A stretch of DNA of 64,000 nucleotides, taken from Neonectria sp. B-13. Lineage: Eukaryota; Ascomycota; Sordariomycetes; Hypocreales; Nectriaceae. Positions 59,502 to 64,000 of this stretch are shown here, piece after piece (position 1 is the first letter of the stretch; each line of letters begins with the position of its first letter). A program made the translations under genes and the position numbers. The notes under the pieces were generated by a model. It worked only from the letters and a program-made list of their open reading frames with translations. It did no database searches and was not told the origin of the DNA. The stretch lies in assembly GCA_002682825.1 (NCBI GenBank), contig NOKP01000016.1, positions 1,763,660-1,827,659 of the forward strand, in the 5' to 3' direction.

Positions 59502-60325
59502 TCACTCCCAGACCAGCTTGATAATGATCTCATCGTTGAACGTTCCTTCTTCGGCCGTCATAAGGTCCCAAGTCTCATCAGCGAACGCTTCCAACGGAAC
59601 TCCAATGGTTGTCTGACTGGCTGCCACAAAGTCTGACTGGGTGGAATGGAGCTCGGTGCGGCTGGCGGGTGCAACGATTTTGATTACCCGGATATGCTGC
59701 ATTTCCGGGCTTAAAGGAGCAGATAGCTGGGGTCGCAGAGTCTGAGCAAGCGAGTGCATGGCAGACTTTGTAGCACATTTGTTGCACACCGCGAGGTAGG
59801 AGTAATGGCGAGGCCGGTGGAAACGAGGACGATTCACGCTTGCGTTGCTCTGGGGGGGTCTTTCCGAGGGAAATGAGATGTGGGAGAAAGAGGGAGATGG
59901 CGTGCACGGGGCAAAGATATTTGGTGTGCAGCTCTGAGGTAATTAAGGACGGAGAGATGGTCTCGAGCTTGGTGAAATCGACGGTGTGTTGAAGCCCAGC
60001 GTTGGGAACGATGCTTCAGAGGGAAGGGTAAGTCTTCGTTATCCTAGACCCCGTCAATCCCATCGTCTGCATCATTTGACATTTATCTGTAATGGACGAC
60101 AACTTACTTCCCGGCCTAGGTCGGTAGTTTGTCTAGGTTTGACACGTCGAACGGCTCCGCGGCTACTTTCTCGGGCCCATACTTATCGACCAGTTCATTG
60201 AGTCGGTCGTGGCGCCAACCAACAACGATGACGAAAATGCTAGCATAGATCATCCGCTCGGCTAGTGCCAGGGAGATTTCAGCCGTGGCGCCGGTGATGA
60301 GAACTGTTCTATGGGTAACCGGCAT
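59502..60325 (-). pseudogene. Broken short-chain dehydrogenase gene
   Basis: The N-terminal part (TVLITGATAEISLALAERM, then YGPEKVAAEPFDVSNLDK) is a clear SDR cofactor domain but runs into a TAG stop at about residue 70. Downstream, NAGLQHTVDFTKLETISPS and VHAISLFLPHLISLGK lie in one frame. The active-site region VCNKCATKSAMHSLAQTLR, and on to the end (FADETWDLMTAEE), lies in another, with no good splice to join them. The catalytic YxxxK reads KCATK: Tyr is replaced by Lys. The GxxGxG motif also has Glu for Gly (TGATAEIS). Several independent defects make this a pseudogene. Confidence 0.8.
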
Positions 60326-62102
60326 ATTGATTGGTGATATTATCTAAAGCTTTAAAAGGAAACCCATGAATGCATTGCTAGTAAATTCTTTACAGCTCTA
60401 TATTTATCCCGGTTTCAACTTCATTTTTAAACGTACCATTCGGGAGTTTGTAGCTGAGCCTACAACTACTCCGTCTTATACCGTACCTATCTCAAGATAC
60501 TGTACAGTGTCAGTTTGCCTGGGTTTTCTCTCCCCATCCCCATATTCCCTGGCACACAACAATAATGATAATAATCGCCGCTAACACTAACAGGAGGATC
60601 GTGATGATGATGAGTGTGATGAAACTAAAACCCATATAATCCACGTTACACTATTCTACTGATGGGGCTCGACTGTCTCGGCGACTAATAAGACCTGCTT
60701 TGGAGATAATAGAGTTGAGACAGTTGCAAAAACGACAAGAAGTGGAGCTATGAAGGCTTGAGTAAACGTTGTTGCATTCTAGTAAACTTGGTGCTTGTAA
60801 ATTGGCTGCCCCCCTCCACCGCCTTCCGCTTTAGGTAAGGCGCCGCCCTTGGACGTCCCGCTGCTTTTGAGGATGCTATAAGAGCCCCTTCCCCCATCCC
60901 CCTCTCCCACCCTTTCTTCCTCCTCTGATTAAATCCACTTTGGGCATCTGCACCTTGTCGCGGACCTCCCTGTTTACCCCCCTTGCCCAGCTGAAGCATC
61001 ATTTCGGAATCTCTCGGGATCCGGCCGCCGCGCTTGCCGCACCCATCCCCCCTTGAATGGTACGTGGACCGTGGCTCTTCTACGTCTGCGGTCCTATGGT
61101 CTATGACTCTGTACGCTTTGGATTGAGAATTGATGCTTTGAGACTTACTGTTACGCCGTGCTCTACATAGATATGGGATCGCGACCTAGAACGAACCTCG
61201 ACGACGTTGTTTATCCTCGCTGGGTCCTCGCTCGTTCTTCGATGACGAGGCGGCCATGCCCATTACGCGAGGTCCTCACAGGTTCCATGGTGGTGCCTGG
61301 TTACGAGGCTATGCCATTACTAACATCAAGCAGTCATCATCTCAGTGGCACTCTTCCGTATGACCGATAGGAGTGGCCCCGAACCCCATGCTCAGACCAT
61401 AAAACCACCAGGCGTCGCAGGTATCGCCGACATGGGCCCGTATTTGCGACCTCTATCCACCGCCACGCTGTAAGGTTGCGGTCGGTGACGTGGCAAGCCG
61501 AATTGTTGGTCTAGGATCGAGTTGAGGATGTAGGAGGCCGCCACTCCTACCCCTTTCGGCTACGCCGGCGGCCTGAAGTCAAGCCGAAAGGCCTACGTCT
61601 GGGTCATCACCTGAAGGATGAATCGCAGGACTTTCGGATGCAGAGCTTCCCGCGCCACGAGTCGCGTCTACGGGTTGCCGATTGGCTTCTCTGAGACCCT
61701 GTGACCGATTCGTGATGAGTCACTGTCAGGACTGGATCTTCGGGGCCAGTTTGACGGCCGGTGAGGCCATTATTGGACACACGCAAGCGTTGGCTTGGAT
61801 TACGAACATTGGACGCTGTTGGGCCTAGATGTGAAAAAAGGGGGCCAAGGCAGATCGCGCGGAGTGGCGGGAGAGGAGGAATATCCAGCTGATGCATTTC
61901 TCTTGGTCCAACAGAAGTGGTTACTACGTCAGAGAAATGAAGGGTTGAGCCATAGTCGACTGATTTCTTCTCTGTGGCACCCAATACGGTCTGGAGGTTG
62001 TTGAGCAGACAATATAAACCTTGATCGCCACCCTTTCCTCCCAGTCTAATCACTCCTCCTCCTCATCGTATCCTTTCCAAGTACCAAGCGACGAACCTCC
62101 AG
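60326..62102. other. Intergenic, no gene supported
   Basis: The region includes an AT-rich stretch with taataatgataataat (about 60560), a C/T-rich tract (about 60820-60930) and GC-rich sequence near 61010-61060. Frames such as the minus frame 61607-62053 have no domain or splice context. The last 100 bases are the likely promoter of the next gene (CT-rich before the ATG). Confidence 0.45.
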
Positions 62103-63139
62103 ATGAATTCCCAAACAACCCAATTGACCGGCGGCCTTGCTGGGGCAGTGTTGGATCTCCGCTGGCCATCGTCTATGACAAATCCCTCGACACTGCCTGA
62201 TGCATCGACGGAGGGCAGTACCTCGGACGTGGAGCTCTTACGCCGCAGCCACGAGTCCGGCAACTCTACCGCTACTGATTTATCTGGCGAGCCTTATCCC
62301 GAGGCTGGAACCCAGAAGCAGGACGACTCTGAATCTGCAGTCGGCGTAAGGCCTAACTCTGCGGGTGATGCACTTGAAGCCATGGTCGCGCGTTATGAAG
62401 AGTATCTGGGTCGATCCCAGCAACATGGCGAGGACAGTCCGGTAGCTCAAGGTAAGACAGCCCATCTACACTCGAATATACGAACATCTCTAACGGCTTT
62501 CTAGATGATAGAAATGGAGTTTCTCAACTTCAACACAGCAACCAGGATCAGCATCCCTCAGACAACAGGAACGTCTCCGAACTTCGAGACAATGGTCAAG
62601 ATCAGCCTCCCAAGGATGGCACAAGCGCAATCTCTCAGTCACAGAACGGTAGTCAAGTGCCCCAGAAGCCTAGCCACAAAGATCTATCAGAGCCACAAAC
62701 ACCCAGCAACCAACGGAAGCCCAACAACAAACGGAAGCCCAACAACAAACGGAAACCCAACACTACACGGAAGCCAAACAACAAACGGAAGAGGGCGTCA
62801 TTGCAGAGTAAGAACTCAGGAAGCAAGATGCCTGCGAATACTACCAGGAACCAGGCTCAAAAGAAGCAGGCCTCCACTCGCAGTGGCGAGTACGAGGTTC
62901 TGCGCCTGGGAGATGTTCGACTTAGACCCAATGGCGCCATGCAATTCAAGGTTTGCTGGGCTCCAACTTGGATGCCACTGGAGGATCTCAGGGGAAACCG
63001 GGCATTTGAGGAGGCTGAGAGTCTTGCACTAAACAAGTTCGGACAGTGTAGGTGGGATACAGAGATGGACAGATCAGGGCTCAGTGAGGCCTATGAGGCC
63101 CATGATATGGACAGTGAGATAGAGTATGCTTTGGAGTAG
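62103..63139 (+). CDS. Hypothetical protein with Lys/Asn repeat and chromo-like C-terminus
   Basis: Exons 62103-62451 and 62505-63139 give about 327 residues. The N-terminal half is acidic and Ser/Gln-rich (disordered). A tandem array of five degenerate 18-base units at about 62697-62790 encodes KPNNKR-type repeats, a basic tract that could bind nucleic acid or act as a nuclear signal. The C-terminal part, EYEVLRLGDVRLRPNGAMQF followed by KVCWAPTWMPLEDLRG, resembles a degenerate chromo domain (E/Y-V-E..D.R...G...Y.VKW..W.P.E.L). The function is unknown. The frame is intact. Confidence 0.7.
62697..62790 (+). repeat. Tandem 18-base coding repeat
   Basis: Degenerate units of cccaacaacaaacggaag, five in a row, in frame within the chromo-like gene. 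Copy number probably varies between isolates. Confidence 0.8.
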
Positions 63140-63466
63140 GACATGATTTCTGGGGACCTCTATGCTTTATTTATTACCTGAAACTGAAATATACGTGCTC
63201 TAAATACCTGCTCAATACCCTTCAAGCTCATTGATCTCCCTCCTACTTATTATGCTGCGCCTTCCAGGCCTTAGAGTTAGTCCGCCAGTCCCCCAGTCAT
63301 CTAGAGTACTTGGCCCCTTCCTGTCCCCTTTTCTCCTTCCTCGTCCTCATTCATCAATCCTCGCTCAATTCGACTCACTCCGCTTGTTTGCCGCCCGACC
63401 AGCCCGCCACCTGACCGACAGGCAACGACTGACTACCCACCCTAGCCAGCAGAAACCACTACCGTC

Positions 63467-63898
63467 ATGGCATCTGAACGCCAGGTACGCATCGTTGTGA
63501 GTTGGAAAGTCTCGTGCTGACAGTCGCAGCTTGACCACGTCGACCTCGAACACGATTGGGTTCAAGTCCCCATCGAAACCGACTAGCTTCAACCCTACAT
63601 CACCACCAAAGTCCAGGCCAATGCATCAGTCCTTCCACCTCGACGTCTCACCTACTTTCACCTTTCCAACGACATGGCGCAGCCCGTCGATGCCGTCCTA
63701 ATTGTTGGGACAAGGTTGTCAATTCCTTTGCTAGCGGATTTCACTGAGGATCTCTGCAAAGTGGTGAGGGCAAACAGTCCAGACAATCTGGTTATATGGG
63801 TAAGTAAGGAGTCAACAATGCTTGAGAGGCCTTCCAGTCTCATCAGCTTTGAGTATTGCGGAGACTGTAATGAATTTGCCTCGATGATGTCTGGATAG
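63467..63898 (+). CDS. Possible small gene, unrecognised
   Basis: ATG at 63467 (MASERQ) is followed by a plausible 47-base intron to LDHVDLEHDWVQVPIETD and a stop. A second frame from 63674 (MAQPVDAVLIVGTRLSIPLL) runs to 63898. The two might be exons of one gene, but I could not find a convincing join. No family is recognised. Confidence 0.3.
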
Positions 63899-64000
63899 TT
63901 GGAGTCTTTGTACTGATTAATTTCTTCCTACTGAACCCTTTATGCTTGGCTCTGTCTTGAAAGACTGGTACTCAGGGAAGATCAAATAGCCTAAGGAGGC

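Noticed and set aside
62697..62790. CRISPR-like spaced repeats
   Set aside because: The units are contiguous, in frame and coding, in a eukaryotic genome; there are no spacers.

Overview
The window looks like a chromosomal segment of a filamentous ascomycete (Pezizomycotina). The basis is: many genes split by 45-70 base GT-AG introns, fungal Zn2Cys6 regulators, a HET-domain gene, a SAT4/PTH11-type membrane protein, and very AT-rich islands with the C-to-T/G-to-A decay expected from repeat-induced point mutation (RIP). The genus cannot be fixed from sequence alone. There is one 100-base run of N (36769-36868).

Layout. 1-4.4 kb: an AT-rich relic, two small inverted-repeat elements and a truncated copy of a dioxygenase gene that is intact at 26 kb. 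4.4-36.3 kb: a dense, almost gene-only block of catabolic-type enzymes: three cytochromes P450, a Rieske oxygenase, a cupin, a flavin-reductase-like protein, a Zn2Cys6 regulator, a beta-lactamase/transesterase-type hydrolase, a YCII protein, an NmrA/isoflavone-reductase-like protein, a dihydroxybenzoate-decarboxylase-like amidohydrolase, a second amidohydrolase, a fumarylacetoacetate-hydrolase-family enzyme, an extradiol dioxygenase, an SDR, two salicylate-hydroxylase-like FAD monooxygenases and a PLP sulfhydrylase-like enzyme. After the gap come a sugar-type MFS transporter (37.6-39.6 kb), a second Zn2Cys6 regulator (40.1-42.8 kb) and a SAT4 protein (44.4-45.9 kb). 46.2-52.7 kb is a transposon graveyard: two copies of a 0.96 kb element in inverted orientation, a Helitron-type helicase relic, a DUF3435 relic and a trpD-like pseudogene. 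52.8-64 kb holds a HET gene, a secreted protein, a broken SDR gene and a chromo-like protein.

How the genes may work together (inference). No PKS, NRPS, terpene cyclase or prenyltransferase is visible, so the block reads as a degradation or detoxification cluster. Hydrolysis and hydroxylation (hydrolase, P450s, Rieske, FAD monooxygenases), decarboxylation (amidohydrolase), ring opening by the extradiol dioxygenase and processing of the ring-fission product by the FAH-family enzyme would form a meta-cleavage route for an aromatic compound, which is uncommon in fungi.

The strongest new signal is a recurring 15-base site, CGGCCGAA-N4-CCG. It lies exactly, or with one or two changes, in nearly every divergent promoter from about 6 to 34.6 kb, including that of the Zn2Cys6 gene at 13.3-15.9 kb, and I did not find it in promoters outside the block. 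It probably marks one regulon and its borders.
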